64,000 nt of DNA from Tateyamaria sp947503385 (GTDB taxonomy: Bacteria > Pseudomonadota > Alphaproteobacteria > Rhodobacterales > Rhodobacteraceae), in assembly GCF_051195235.1 (NCBI RefSeq), contig NZ_JBNFZM010000006.1, positions 124,001 through 188,000 on the forward strand, given 5' to 3'. Position 1 is the stretch's first letter. Every line of letters starts with the position of its first letter. Below are positions 17,645-27,121 of this stretch, piece after piece. The position numbers were made by a program, and so were the translations under genes. The notes under the pieces are model-generated. The model saw nothing but the letters and a program-made list of their open reading frames with translations. It had not been told where the DNA came from and ran no database searches.

Positions 17645-18412
17645 ATGGCCCTTGAGATCGCAACCATCCCCTGCCTCGACGACAATTACGCCTTTCTGGC
17701 CCATGACACCGCGACCGGTGCCACGGCGCTGATTGATGCGCCCGAGGCGGGGCCGATTATGGCGTTTCTGGACGAGACGGGCTGGCTGCTTTCGGATGTG
17801 TTCCTGACGCACCACCACGGCGACCACGTGCAGGGGCTGGCCGACATTCTCGCCCGCTTTCCGGCGCGGGTCACAGGGGCGGCGGCGGATGTGCCGCGCC
17901 TGCCCGCGCTCGACGTCACGGTCAAGGAGGGCGACCGGGTGGAGATCGGATCGGTCGAGGGCCGCGTGATCGACGTCTCTGGCCACACCCAAGGGCATAT
18001 CGCGTTCTACTTTCCCGACGCGCGGGCCGCGTTTACCGCCGACAGCCTGATGGCGCTTGGCTGTGGCCGCGTGTTCGAGGGGACGATGCCCCAGATGCAC
18101 GACAGCCTGCAAAAGCTCGCGGCACTTCCCGAGGATACGCTGATCTTTTCCGGGCACGAATATACAGCCGCAAACGGGAAATTCGCGCTGACCATTGATC
18201 CCGACAATCCCGACCTTATATCGCGGGTCCGTTCGGTTGATGCTGCCACCGCCGAAGGCACGCCGACAGTTCCGTCCACCTTGGCCGAGGAATTGGCCAC
18301 CAACCCCTTCTTGCGCGCCGATGATCCCGCGATCCAAGCCCATCTGGGCATGGAAGATGCAGACCCCGTTGACGTTTTTGTTGAAATCCGGACCCGCAAG
18401 AACAACTTCTAG
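17645..18412 (+). CDS. gloB: Hydroxyacylglutathione hydrolase (glyoxalase II)
   Basis: 255 residues. It hydrolyses S-lactoylglutathione to glutathione and D-lactate, the second step of methylglyoxal detoxification. Metallo-beta-lactamase fold with the T-H-H-H-G-D-H metal motif at residues 55-61, further ligands in SGHTQGH and the FSGHEYT histidine. The C-terminal HAGH domain is present, and the length is normal for the family. Confidence 0.96.
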   Translation: MALEIATIPCLDDNYAFLAHDTATGATALIDAPEAGPIMAFLDETGWLLSDVFLTHHHGDHVQGLADILARFPARVTGAAADVPRLPALDVTVKEGDRVEIGSVEGRVIDVSGHTQGHIAFYFPDARAAFTADSLMALGCGRVFEGTMPQMHDSLQKLAALPEDTLIFSGHEYTAANGKFALTIDPDNPDLISRVRSVDAATAEGTPTVPSTLAEELATNPFLRADDPAIQAHLGMEDADPVDVFVEIRTRKNNF

Positions 18413-18608
18413 AGGTATCTGGCCACCGCTATTGCCTCAAAACGATACCATGCGCACGCAGATGCGCGCCTTTGTGACTGTCAAGATCAAGAAAATCCTT
18501 GAAGCTTGGCAATCTTCAACCAAACTTAAACACATGAGGCCATGGTTGGATCGGGGCCTCGATATACCTCGTTGCCCCCCCGACCCCGAGCGATAAGGAG
18601 CACTGCCC

Positions 18609-20930
18609 GTGCCTTCATTCTCGACGACCCTTGAAAAAGCGATCCATCAGGCGCTTGCGCTGGCCAACGAACGCCGGCACGAATTTGCAACGCTCGAGCA
18701 TCTGTTGCTCGCTCTTCTGGATGAACCCGATGCCCGCCGCGTGATGCAGGCGTGTTCGGTGGATATGGAAGAATTGCGCGGTACTCTGGAAGAGTTCGTG
18801 GACGACGATCTGTCCAACCTTGTAACAGATATCGACGGCTCCGAAGCCGTCCCGACAGCCGCGTTCCAGCGGGTGATCCAGCGCGCCGCCATCCATGTGC
18901 AGTCTTCGGGCCGCACAGAGGTGACAGGCGCCAACGTGCTGGTCGCCATCTTTGCCGAACGCGAATCGAATGCCGCCTACTTCCTGCAAGAGCAGGACAT
19001 GACGCGCTATGACGCGGTGAACTTTATCGCACATGGCGTGGCCAAGGACCCGGCCTTTGGCGAAAGCCGGCCCGTGTCCGGCGCGCCCGAAGCCGAGGAA
19101 GAGGCGCAAGGCGTCACCGAAGGCGACAAGAAGGAAAGCGCACTTGCCAAATATTGCGTGGACCTGAACGAAAAATCACGCGAGGGCGACATTGACCCGT
19201 TGATCGGGCGCGACAGCGAGGTGGAGCGGTGTATTCAGGTGCTGTGCCGCCGTCGCAAGAACAACCCACTGCTTGTGGGTGATCCCGGCGTGGGCAAGAC
19301 GGCGATTGCCGAAGGGTTGGCGCGCAAGATCGTGGCCGGCGAGACACCCGAAGTGCTGTCCGGCACCACCATCTATTCGCTCGACATGGGCGCATTGCTG
19401 GCGGGCACACGTTATCGCGGGGATTTCGAAGAGCGGCTGAAAGCCGTCGTGACCGAGCTTGAGGATCACGACGACGCGGTTCTGTTCATCGACGAGATTC
19501 ACACTGTGATCGGTGCGGGTGCCACATCCGGTGGCGCGATGGATGCGTCTAACCTGCTGAAACCTGCATTGCAGGGTGGCAAGCTGCGCACCATGGGCTC
19601 CACCACCTACAAGGAGTTCCGCCAGCATTTCGAAAAGGACCGCGCGCTGAGCCGCCGGTTCCAGAAGATCGACGTGAACGAGCCGTCGGTCGAGGATGCG
19701 ACGAAAATCCTGCGGGGTCTCAAGCCCTATTTCGAAGATCACCACGGGGTCAAATACACCTCGGATGCGATCAAGACCTCTGTCGAACTGGCGAGCCGGT
19801 ATATCAACGACCGCAAGCTGCCCGACAGCGCCATTGACGTGATCGACGAAGCCGGTGCGGCCCAGCATCTGGTGGCTGCTGCCAAACGGCGCAAGACCAT
19901 CGGCACCAAGGAGATCGAGAATGTCGTGGCCAAGATTGCCCGCATTCCTCCGAAAAACGTGTCCAAGGACGATGCAGAGACCCTCAAGGACCTCGAAGTG
20001 TCGCTGAAACGCGTGGTGTTTGGTCAGGACCCGGCAATCGAGGCGCTGTCCTCGGCCATCAAGCTGGCCCGTGCCGGTCTGCGCGAGCCCGAAAAGCCCA
20101 TCGGCAACTATCTGTTTGCCGGGCCCACGGGTGTGGGCAAGACCGAAGTGGCCAAGCAACTGGCGGATACGCTGGGCGTGGAAATGCTGCGCTTTGACAT
20201 GTCGGAATACATGGAGAAACACGCGGTGTCGCGTCTGATCGGCGCGCCTCCGGGCTATGTCGGTTTTGATCAGGGCGGGATGCTGACCGATGGTGTGGAC
20301 CAGCATCCGCACTGCGTGCTCCTGCTCGACGAGATCGAAAAGGCGCATCCGGACGTGTTCAACATCCTGTTGCAGGTGATGGATCACGGCAAGCTGACAG
20401 ACCACAACGGGCGGTCGGTGGATTTCCGGAACGTGATCCTGATCATGACCTCGAACGCGGGGGCGGCGGACATGGCCAAGGCGGCCATCGGATTTGGCCG
20501 CGACCGGCGCGAGGGCGAGGATACGGCGGCTATCGAACGCACGTTCACGCCCGAGTTCCGCAACCGTCTGGACGCGGTGATCAGCTTTGGTCCGCTGGGC
20601 AAGGATACGATCCTGTCCGTGGTCGAAAAGTTCGTTTTGCAGCTTGAAGCGCAGTTGATGGACCGCAACGTGACCATCGAACTGACCAAGCCCGCGGCCG
20701 AATGGCTGGCCGACAAGGGCTATGACGACAAGATGGGCGCGCGGCCGCTGGGTCGTGTGATCCAGGAACACATCAAGAAGCCGCTGGCCGAAGAGTTGCT
20801 GTTTGGCAAGCTGATGAAAGGTGGCGTGGTCAAGGTCGGCGTGAAGAACGGCGCGCTTGACCTCAAGCTCGAAGGGCCGGAAAAGCCGCGCATTTCGGGT
20901 GACAAGCCGCCGCTGCTGACCGCAGATTGA
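18609..20930 (+). CDS. clpA: ATP-dependent Clp protease ATP-binding subunit ClpA
   Basis: 773 residues: an N-terminal Clp_N repeat domain (1-145), AAA+ module 1 with Walker A GDPGVGKTAIAEG near 223, AAA+ module 2 with Walker A GPTGVGKTEVAK near 507, and a Clp D2-small domain. No ClpB-style middle coiled coil is seen, which separates ClpA from ClpB. It unfolds substrates for ClpP. GTG start at 18609 with AAGGAG upstream. clpS, often next to clpA, is not in the 200 bases upstream. Confidence 0.96.
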   Translation: MPSFSTTLEKAIHQALALANERRHEFATLEHLLLALLDEPDARRVMQACSVDMEELRGTLEEFVDDDLSNLVTDIDGSEAVPTAAFQRVIQRAAIHVQSSGRTEVTGANVLVAIFAERESNAAYFLQEQDMTRYDAVNFIAHGVAKDPAFGESRPVSGAPEAEEEAQGVTEGDKKESALAKYCVDLNEKSREGDIDPLIGRDSEVERCIQVLCRRRKNNPLLVGDPGVGKTAIAEGLARKIVAGETPEVLSGTTIYSLDMGALLAGTRYRGDFEERLKAVVTELEDHDDAVLFIDEIHTVIGAGATSGGAMDASNLLKPALQGGKLRTMGSTTYKEFRQHFEKDRALSRRFQKIDVNEPSVEDATKILRGLKPYFEDHHGVKYTSDAIKTSVELASRYINDRKLPDSAIDVIDEAGAAQHLVAAAKRRKTIGTKEIENVVAKIARIPPKNVSKDDAETLKDLEVSLKRVVFGQDPAIEALSSAIKLARAGLREPEKPIGNYLFAGPTGVGKTEVAKQLADTLGVEMLRFDMSEYMEKHAVSRLIGAPPGYVGFDQGGMLTDGVDQHPHCVLLLDEIEKAHPDVFNILLQVMDHGKLTDHNGRSVDFRNVILIMTSNAGAADMAKAAIGFGRDRREGEDTAAIERTFTPEFRNRLDAVISFGPLGKDTILSVVEKFVLQLEAQLMDRNVTIELTKPAAEWLADKGYDDKMGARPLGRVIQEHIKKPLAEELLFGKLMKGGVVKVGVKNGALDLKLEGPEKPRISGDKPPLLTAD

Positions 20931-21901
20931 TGCGCGCGGCGCGCCTTGCCGCACTGACATTTGCCGCCGCCGCAGGGGTGCCTGTGGCGGCGGAAATCGT
21001 TCTGCAAACCCCGGTGGACTGCGCGCTTGGGGACGCGTGCTATATCCAGCAATACGTGGATCACGACCCCGGCCCGGGTGCATCGGATTACCGCTGTGCC
21101 CCGTTGTCCTATGACACGCACACCGGAACCGATTTTGCGCTGCCGACATGGCGCGACATGGCAGAGGGCGTCGATGTCGTCGCTGCCGCCCCCGGCACGG
21201 TGCGCGGGATGCGCGACGGGATGCAGGACAAGGTTTACGCGCCGGGCGACTCGGCCCGGGTGGCGGGTCGGGGCTGCGGGAACGGCGTGGTTGTGGACCA
21301 TGCGGACGGGTGGAGCACGCAGTATTGCCACCTCAAACGCGGATCGGTCACGGTACGGTCGGGCGACCGGGTCGCGGCGGGCACGGTGCTGGGACAGATC
21401 GGCATGTCCGGGCGGGCTGACTTTCCCCACTTGGAACTTATCCTGCGCAAGGACGATGCACCGGTTGATCCGTTTGACCCGGACGGCCAGATCACGTGCG
21501 GCGCGCCCTCGGATCACACCCTGTGGGAGACACCTCCGGCCTACCGGCCCGGCGGTCTGCTGGATGTCGGGTTTTCCGATGCCGTGCCGGAATACGACGC
21601 GATCAAGGCGGGTGAGGCCGCGCGCGCGCAACTGCCCGTGACCGCACCTGCGCTGGTCGTGTTTGGCTATGCCTTTGGATCGCAAGCGGGGGATGAGATG
21701 CATCTGCGTATTGATGGCCCCGTTGGCACTGTCATTGAACACGTGGCCACGCTGGACCGGACGCAGGCCCTGCTGTTCCGCGCCACGGGCAAGCGGTTGC
21801 GCGACGCAGCGTGGCCTGCCGGTCAGTATCGGGCAACGGTCACGATGGTCCGCGACGGGCAAGAGATCAGCGTCAAGACCGCAGAACTGGAGGTCCGCTA
21901 G
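20930..21901 (+). CDS. Exported M23-family (LytM-like) peptidase, altered zinc motif
   Basis: 323 residues. ATG 20930 overlaps the clpA stop (TGATG). Sec signal at residues 1-21. The M23 fold is recognisable from HTGTDFALP (first His and Asp ligands), GNGVVVDHADGWSTQYCHLKRG and the final FPHLELIL block. In active M23 enzymes the last block reads H-x-H; here it is H-L-E, so one zinc-ligand position is Glu. It may therefore be a weak enzyme or a non-catalytic regulator of cell-wall hydrolysis. The C-terminal third is an additional beta-rich domain. Confidence 0.88.
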   Translation: MRAARLAALTFAAAAGVPVAAEIVLQTPVDCALGDACYIQQYVDHDPGPGASDYRCAPLSYDTHTGTDFALPTWRDMAEGVDVVAAAPGTVRGMRDGMQDKVYAPGDSARVAGRGCGNGVVVDHADGWSTQYCHLKRGSVTVRSGDRVAAGTVLGQIGMSGRADFPHLELILRKDDAPVDPFDPDGQITCGAPSDHTLWETPPAYRPGGLLDVGFSDAVPEYDAIKAGEAARAQLPVTAPALVVFGYAFGSQAGDEMHLRIDGPVGTVIEHVATLDRTQALLFRATGKRLRDAAWPAGQYRATVTMVRDGQEISVKTAELEVR

Positions 21902-21908
21902 GGCGCTG

Positions 21909-24149
21909 TTATTTCTCAGTAAACTTCAGTTCGATCCGCCGGTTCTGCGCGCGCGCCTCGCGCGTGTCGTCGGTGTTGATCGGCTGGTACTGCCCAAAGC
22001 CGTTGGCCGACAGGCGGTCGGGCGGCAACCCGAGGAAGTTGATCATATAGCGCACCACCGACAGCGCGCGCGCCTGGCTCAGTTCCCAATTGTCGGCAAA
22101 GGCGCCAAAACCGGACAGCGGGATGTTGTCGGTGTGCCCGTCCACTTGCAAAACCCAGTCGATCCCTGCGGGGATATCGTCCGCGATGTCACGCAGGATG
22201 CTGGCGATTTTGGCGATCTCGGCCCGGCCCGCTTCGGACAGTTCTGCCGCACCCGGCGCAAACAACACCTCTGACGAAAAGACAAAGCGGTCCCCGACGA
22301 TCCGCACGCCGTCCTGCGCGCCCAGCACATCGCGCAACTGGCCAAAGAATTCCGAGCGGTAGCGTTCCAGATCCTGTGCCTGCGCTTCGAGCGCGCGCGC
22401 CTCTTCCTCCAACCGCTTGCGCTCTGCCTCTTCGAGCGCGCGGCGGCGGCGTTCTTCGAGGGCTGCGCGGGCCAGCGCGGTGTTGAGGTCCTGCCCCAGC
22501 GTCGCCAGTTGCACGTCCTGTGCGGCATCCCGCGCCACCGCATCGTCCAAAAGTGCCTGCAATTGCCCCAATTGTTCCCTAAGCGCGGACACCTGCTGGT
22601 TCAGCAATTCCGTCTGCCGCTGCGCCTCAAGAGTTGCAGCCTCTTCCGCCGAGAGCGCGTCGCGGGCGGCGGCCAGCAGGGCCGCGCGTTCTTCGGCGTT
22701 GGTGCGCGCCTCGGCCAACGCTGCATCGGTTTGTGCACGGGCGGCAAGCGCCGCCACCAATTGCGCGCGCACCTCGGCGGTGTCTGCCGACAGGCTGTCC
22801 AGTTCCGTCTCTGCCGCCAGACGTGCGGCCAATGCGGCGGCCAGTTGCGCGCGCACATCGGCGTTGGAACTGCCTGCGGCATCCGCATCGGCAAGGGCGG
22901 CATCCCGCGCCGCGATGGCGCTAGCAAGCTGCGTGCGCAAGGCGTCGAGGTCCGTGGCCTGTGCGGTCACCCGCGCCTCGGCGGCCAGACGTTCAGCAAG
23001 AGCGGCAGCCAGTTGGTCACGCACCTGCGACATCTCAAGCGTTGTCGCGTCAAGCTGCGCCTCGACCGTGGCCAGCCGTGCCGTCAGTTCGGCGGCCTGC
23101 GCGGCAGAGGTTTCGCCCTCTTGCGCTGACAAAAGAGCGGCGGCCAGTTGCGATTCAAGGCTCGTGCGGGCCGTCTCAAGCCGGGTGTTGTCGGATTTTG
23201 CAGCCTCCAGCGCCGCGAGGGCCGTGGCCACGTCCGCCTCCAGCGCGGCGATCTGTGCCTCTGCGGCTGTGGCGGAGCCTTGCGCGCTGTCAGTGGCCAA
23301 CAAAGCGGCGGCCAGTTGCGCATCCAGATCGTCATTGGCGGCCCGTGCAGCGGCCAGCAGCGTCAGCGTATCCTCCGCCTCTTGCCGCTGCGCCTCAAGC
23401 GCGAGGGTCATCGCGGTCAGTTCCGCATCCGCATTTTCCAGACGTGCGCGCAACGCTTCTGCCGCCGCCGCTTCGGTCAGGCGCGCCGCCTCTTCGGCGC
23501 TGAGCGCGTCGCGGGCGGCGTCCAGATCGGCCTGCAAGGCGGTCGCTTCTGCTGCGCTGTCGGCGTTGCGGCTGCGCAGATCGGCGATCAGCGCCTGCAA
23601 CGCCTCGGTGCGGGCTGCGGCCAGTCGTGCCGCTTCGGTTCCGGCGTCGATTTCGTCGCGCGCCTGCGCGAGGGCAAGGTTCAGCGCCTCCTGCTCTGAC
23701 AAAAGCTCTGCCTGCGCCCCTTCGAGGCCGGCGACCGTTTCCAGCGCGCCGTCGCGTTCGGCAATGAGTGCGGCCACCTGCGCCTCAAAGCTGGTGATGC
23801 GCGTGCGCGCCTCGGTCAGCGCGGCCAGTTGCGCATCCCGGTCAGCGGTCAGCGCGGCAATCCGCGCCTCGGCATCGCCCAAGGTGCTGGTCAGCGTATT
23901 CACCCGCGCGTCCAGAGTGTCGGCGCGGTTTTCTTCCAACCCCAGCGCCTGCGCCAGCGCTGCGACCTCTCCGGCGAGTTGGTTCAGTTCGTCTTCCTGC
24001 CCCGAGATCGTTTCGCGCAGCACAAATTGCACAACCATAAAGATCGTCAGCACGAACATCAGGACAAGCAGCAAGCCCGTCATCGCGTCGACAAAGCCCG
24101 GCCAGATCGAATTCTGGAACCGTTGCCCGGTGCGTCGAGACAGCGCCAT
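21909..24149 (-). CDS. MotB/OmpA-like protein with very long Ala-rich coiled coil
   Basis: 746 residues. One N-terminal transmembrane helix is preceded by a MotB-like Asp (D21 in WPGFVDAM), followed by roughly 500 residues of Ala/Leu/Glu/Arg coiled coil with internal repeats (for example ARDALSAEEAA occurs twice, and LAAAL units recur). The C-terminal OmpA-like peptidoglycan-binding domain contains VDGHTDN and RRIELKF. The gene lies 2 bases downstream of the MotA/ExbB-like gene, so the pair should form a proton-driven stator anchored across the periplasm. Conserved in Rhodobacterales as far as I know; the exact role is unknown. Confidence 0.88.
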   Translation of the reverse strand: MALSRRTGQRFQNSIWPGFVDAMTGLLLVLMFVLTIFMVVQFVLRETISGQEDELNQLAGEVAALAQALGLEENRADTLDARVNTLTSTLGDAEARIAALTADRDAQLAALTEARTRITSFEAQVAALIAERDGALETVAGLEGAQAELLSEQEALNLALAQARDEIDAGTEAARLAAARTEALQALIADLRSRNADSAAEATALQADLDAARDALSAEEAARLTEAAAAEALRARLENADAELTAMTLALEAQRQEAEDTLTLLAAARAANDDLDAQLAAALLATDSAQGSATAAEAQIAALEADVATALAALEAAKSDNTRLETARTSLESQLAAALLSAQEGETSAAQAAELTARLATVEAQLDATTLEMSQVRDQLAAALAERLAAEARVTAQATDLDALRTQLASAIAARDAALADADAAGSSNADVRAQLAAALAARLAAETELDSLSADTAEVRAQLVAALAARAQTDAALAEARTNAEERAALLAAARDALSAEEAATLEAQRQTELLNQQVSALREQLGQLQALLDDAVARDAAQDVQLATLGQDLNTALARAALEERRRRALEEAERKRLEEEARALEAQAQDLERYRSEFFGQLRDVLGAQDGVRIVGDRFVFSSEVLFAPGAAELSEAGRAEIAKIASILRDIADDIPAGIDWVLQVDGHTDNIPLSGFGAFADNWELSQARALSVVRYMINFLGLPPDRLSANGFGQYQPINTDDTREARAQNRRIELKFTEK

Positions 24150-24151
24150 GC

Positions 24152-25375
24152 TCAGCCCTTACCCGCCACCTGGCCCTGACCGGGGCGTCGCCCGGTGCCG
24201 GGTTTGCGATCCTGCCCCCGCGGCTGGCTGAGCGCTTGGGCCAGCGCCGAGATGTCAGTGCGCAACTCTGCCATGCTTTCCTGACGCCCGGCGCTGATTT
24301 CCTCAAGGATACGGAGCATCTGCACGTCGATGGAGCGCAGGCGCATCCGGCTTTCGGCGTCGATGCCGTCGCCGGTGCCTTGCGCCTCAATGAGGGCGAT
24401 CAGGCGTTCCTGCCCCTCGGCCACGCGCAGCAGCGCGCCGGTTTCTGCGCCTTGCGCCTGCCCTTCCATGGTGCGCGTCATGCGGTCCACCGCGTCGGCC
24501 AGTTTGCCCAGCTTTTCGTCCACCATGGACCGGCTCACATCCGATTGGGTGAACATGGTTTGCAGGCTTTCCATCTGTTCCGCCAGATGGTCGATCACGC
24601 CCGCCATGGCGTGGCTTTCGCCGCCCGCTTCGCTTTCGTGGGTGAGGCCCACGCGGGTAATGGAGCTTAGCCATTCCTCAAGCTCGCGGTAAAAGCGGTT
24701 CTGGCCGTGCCCGGCAAAAAGCTCAAGCAGCCCAACGATCAGCGACCCGGCCAGACCCAACAGCGACGACGCAAAAGCGACACCCATGCCGCCCAGCTGC
24801 GCCTCAAGGCCTGTCATCAGGCGGTTGAACACCTCCACCCCGCCTTCGCCCTCTTGCGGGGCGAGGCTGCGGATGGTGTCCACCACCGCCGGGACGGTTG
24901 TGGCCAGACCGTAGAACGTGCCCAAAAGGCCAAGGAAAATCAGCATGTTGACGATGTAACGCGTGATCTCGCGCACCTCGTCGATGCGGGTTGCAACCGA
25001 ATCGAGGATCGACCGCGTGGACGAGGCCGATAGCTGCATTCGCGCGCCCCGCGACCGCAAGAGCGACGCCAGCGACGCCAAAAGCTGCGGCGCCTTGGCT
25101 TGGGCACCCGGCGTGCCCGAGGCGAAATCCTCGATCCAGCGGACCGACACGATCAGTTGCAGCACCATGAAAAAGCACGCAAGCACGCCGATCACAAAGA
25201 CGAACATGATAAAGCCGTTCAGGTACGGGTTTGCCTCAAACACCGGCAGCACGCGGGGCAAAGCCACAATGGCACCGAACCCCGACAGCCCCAGCACGAT
25301 CAGCATCAATGCGATCTGCCGGAATGGCTGGGAGAAATGCGGTTGTGCCTCGGGTGTCGTCTGCGCTACGGCCAC
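24152..25375 (-). CDS. MotA/TolQ/ExbB-like inner-membrane proton channel protein
   Basis: 407 residues. Two transmembrane helices at about 22-75, a third near 145-170 and a fourth near 205-230 carry the MotA_ExbB signature (FLGLLGTFYGLATTV and GGMGVAFASSLLGLAGSL). A long cytoplasmic coiled-coil tail ends in a Gln/Gly/Arg-rich segment. It partners the MotB/OmpA-like protein directly downstream. Confidence 0.9.
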   Translation of the reverse strand: MAVAQTTPEAQPHFSQPFRQIALMLIVLGLSGFGAIVALPRVLPVFEANPYLNGFIMFVFVIGVLACFFMVLQLIVSVRWIEDFASGTPGAQAKAPQLLASLASLLRSRGARMQLSASSTRSILDSVATRIDEVREITRYIVNMLIFLGLLGTFYGLATTVPAVVDTIRSLAPQEGEGGVEVFNRLMTGLEAQLGGMGVAFASSLLGLAGSLIVGLLELFAGHGQNRFYRELEEWLSSITRVGLTHESEAGGESHAMAGVIDHLAEQMESLQTMFTQSDVSRSMVDEKLGKLADAVDRMTRTMEGQAQGAETGALLRVAEGQERLIALIEAQGTGDGIDAESRMRLRSIDVQMLRILEEISAGRQESMAELRTDISALAQALSQPRGQDRKPGTGRRPGQGQVAGKG

Positions 25376-25444
25376 GCCCCAAATCCCTGTCTTTGCCTGC
25401 TCTTTGGCGCAATCTACCGGGTTTTCAGCAGAAGCGCCAAGGAT

Positions 25445-25987
25445 TTATGCCCGGATCGCTGCGACGCGGCGTACCAGCCAGTCCATGTCCGGATCGGGGA
25501 TGCCCAATTCGGCCAGATGCCGCGCGGTGTTGTCCAGATACTCGTGATTCGGTCCGCGCCCGCCCGTGGCATGGGCGATGATCTGCGCCTGCTCTTCGAG
25601 TGGCAGGTTGCCGCAATATTGCACGTGGTCGGGGTCAATCACATAGGCCAGCGCCGCGACGATGCGCCCATCCTCCAGCGTGATGTCCAGCCGCCGCTCC
25701 AGATAGGCGGAGGAGATCAGCTCGCGTTCGCGCAGATAGGTCAGGGTCCGGGTTTCTGTGCCGGGGGCCGCGCGCAGGGCGACACCTGCGCAGGTGGCCC
25801 CATGTGCGGCATCCAGCGCCAGCACCAACCCCGGATCAGTTTCCGACCCACGGTGGTGGATGGAGCGCATACAGAACGACCGGTGATAGGCGTTCAGCGT
25901 CGCCCGCACGGTTTCGGCCACGTCGAAACCGGGGTTCCACAGCAAGCTGCCGTAGCCAAAAACCCACATCTCGCCGCTCTGTGCCAT
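25445..25987 (-). CDS. ChaC-type gamma-glutamylcyclotransferase
   Basis: 180 residues. The family opening VFGYGSLLWNPGF is followed by HRSFCMRS. It degrades glutathione to 5-oxoproline and Cys-Gly in the cytoplasm. The ELISSAYLERR region should hold the catalytic Glu. Divergent from the DUF2125 gene. Confidence 0.92.
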   Translation of the reverse strand: MAQSGEMWVFGYGSLLWNPGFDVAETVRATLNAYHRSFCMRSIHHRGSETDPGLVLALDAAHGATCAGVALRAAPGTETRTLTYLRERELISSAYLERRLDITLEDGRIVAALAYVIDPDHVQYCGNLPLEEQAQIIAHATGGRGPNHEYLDNTARHLAELGIPDPDMDWLVRRVAAIRA

Positions 25988-26053
25988 TGCCGCTGGTCCT
26001 TTTGTTGCGTGCTGCGGTAGACCTCAAAATCAGACCAAGGGAAAGGGGCCTTG

Positions 26054-27052
26054 ATGCGCAGGCTGATCTGGATTTTCGCACTTGCCCTGCTGGCGTGGTG
26101 CGGGTGGTGGTGGGCCGCCTCGACCGGATTGCAGCGCGGGGTGGACCAGTGGCTCTCCGAGCGCGCCGACGAAGGGTGGCAGGCCGAAGTGTCAGGCATC
26201 TCGGGCGGCGGGTTTCCGACACAGCTGCGCGCAGGCCTGAACAATTTGGCCCTCGCGGACCCTGAAACGGGTCTGGCGTTGCGCACCCGCGCGCTCGCCC
26301 TGTCCGCACCGGCGTGGTGGCCGGGGAACGTGACGGTCACGCTGGACGACGCCCCAATTGCGCTGGCCTCGCCTTACGGCGTGTCGGAGCTGACCATGAC
26401 CGACGGCGTCATGGCGATGGAACTGCGGCCCGGCGGCGCGCTGACGCTTGAGGCTTTGGGCTGGACCGCCGGGCCGTGGCAGGTGACGGATGCGCAAGGC
26501 GTGCAGGCACAAGCGCAGGACCTCACACTGACGATGGCCCAGACAGACGGGCCCGCCTATGCCTTTGTCGCCAGTGCGCGAGAGTTTTCACCGGGGGACG
26601 CCACCCGGCGCGGGCTGCGCCTGCCAGACGGGTTTCCGGATGCCTTTGACAGCCTGCAATTGCGCGCGGATGTCACCTTTGACCGGCCCTGGGACCGGCG
26701 CGCCCTGAACGAGCGCCGCCCACAGCCGCGCCAGATCACGCTGCACCTCGCCGAAGCACGCTGGGGCGATCTGAGCCTCAACCTCGCCGCTGATCTCACT
26801 GTCGACGCGAACGGCACGCCCGAAGGCACGGTCAGCCTGCAAGCCGAAAACTGGCAAACCATGCTCGACATCGCCCAAAGCACCGGCACCCTGCCCTCGA
26901 ACCTGCGCGGTCAGGCCGAAGGTATCCTTGGCGCGATGGCCCGCGCATCGGGCAACGATACAACGCTGGACGTGGATCTGACGCTCAAAGGCGGCGCGGT
27001 CCTGATCGGCTTTATCCCGATTGCCCCTGCACCCCGCCTGATCCTGCGCTAA
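26054..27052 (+). CDS. DUF2125 domain protein
   Basis: 332 residues with an N-terminal membrane anchor (RRLIWIFALALLAWCGWWWAA) and the DUF2125 pattern (GFPTQLRAGLNNLALADPETGL). Probably a periplasm-facing lipid- or envelope-related protein, similar in style to AsmA-like domains; the function is unassigned. ATG 26054 is chosen over the preceding TTG. Its stop is followed at once by a dispersed repeat that probably terminates transcription. Confidence 0.88.
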   Translation: MRRLIWIFALALLAWCGWWWAASTGLQRGVDQWLSERADEGWQAEVSGISGGGFPTQLRAGLNNLALADPETGLALRTRALALSAPAWWPGNVTVTLDDAPIALASPYGVSELTMTDGVMAMELRPGGALTLEALGWTAGPWQVTDAQGVQAQAQDLTLTMAQTDGPAYAFVASAREFSPGDATRRGLRLPDGFPDAFDSLQLRADVTFDRPWDRRALNERRPQPRQITLHLAEARWGDLSLNLAADLTVDANGTPEGTVSLQAENWQTMLDIAQSTGTLPSNLRGQAEGILGAMARASGNDTTLDVDLTLKGGAVLIGFIPIAPAPRLILR

Positions 27053-27053
27053 G

Positions 27054-27118
27054 CTTCTGTTTCTTCTGACCAAAAATACCACGGGGTCTGGGGCAGCGCC
27101 CCAGTCCAGTCCCCACCA
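27054..27118 (+). repeat. Dispersed stop-codon-associated repeat, copy 1
   Basis: Starts two bases after the DUF2125 stop. It contains TTCTTCTGACCAAAAATACC and a GGGG-rich hairpin (CTGGGGCAGCGCCCCAG at 27088-27104). Nearly the same sequence occurs inverted at 58657-58709, and a diverged form at 46689-46757. Confidence 0.75.
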
Positions 27119-27121
27119 CCC

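Noticed and set aside
19176..21149. A 657-codon reading frame antisense to clpA and the M23 gene
   Set aside because: A shadow frame caused by high third-position GC; the plus strand encodes the clear ClpA domains.
22417..24231. A 604-codon Ser/Ala/Arg-rich frame antisense to the coiled-coil protein
   Set aside because: Mirror of the repetitive Ala-rich coding sequence on the minus strand; no ribosome binding site or plausible domain.
21909..25375. Complete Zorya-type defence system
   Set aside because: Only MotA/MotB-like genes are present; no ZorC, ZorD or ZorE, and the neighbours are housekeeping genes.
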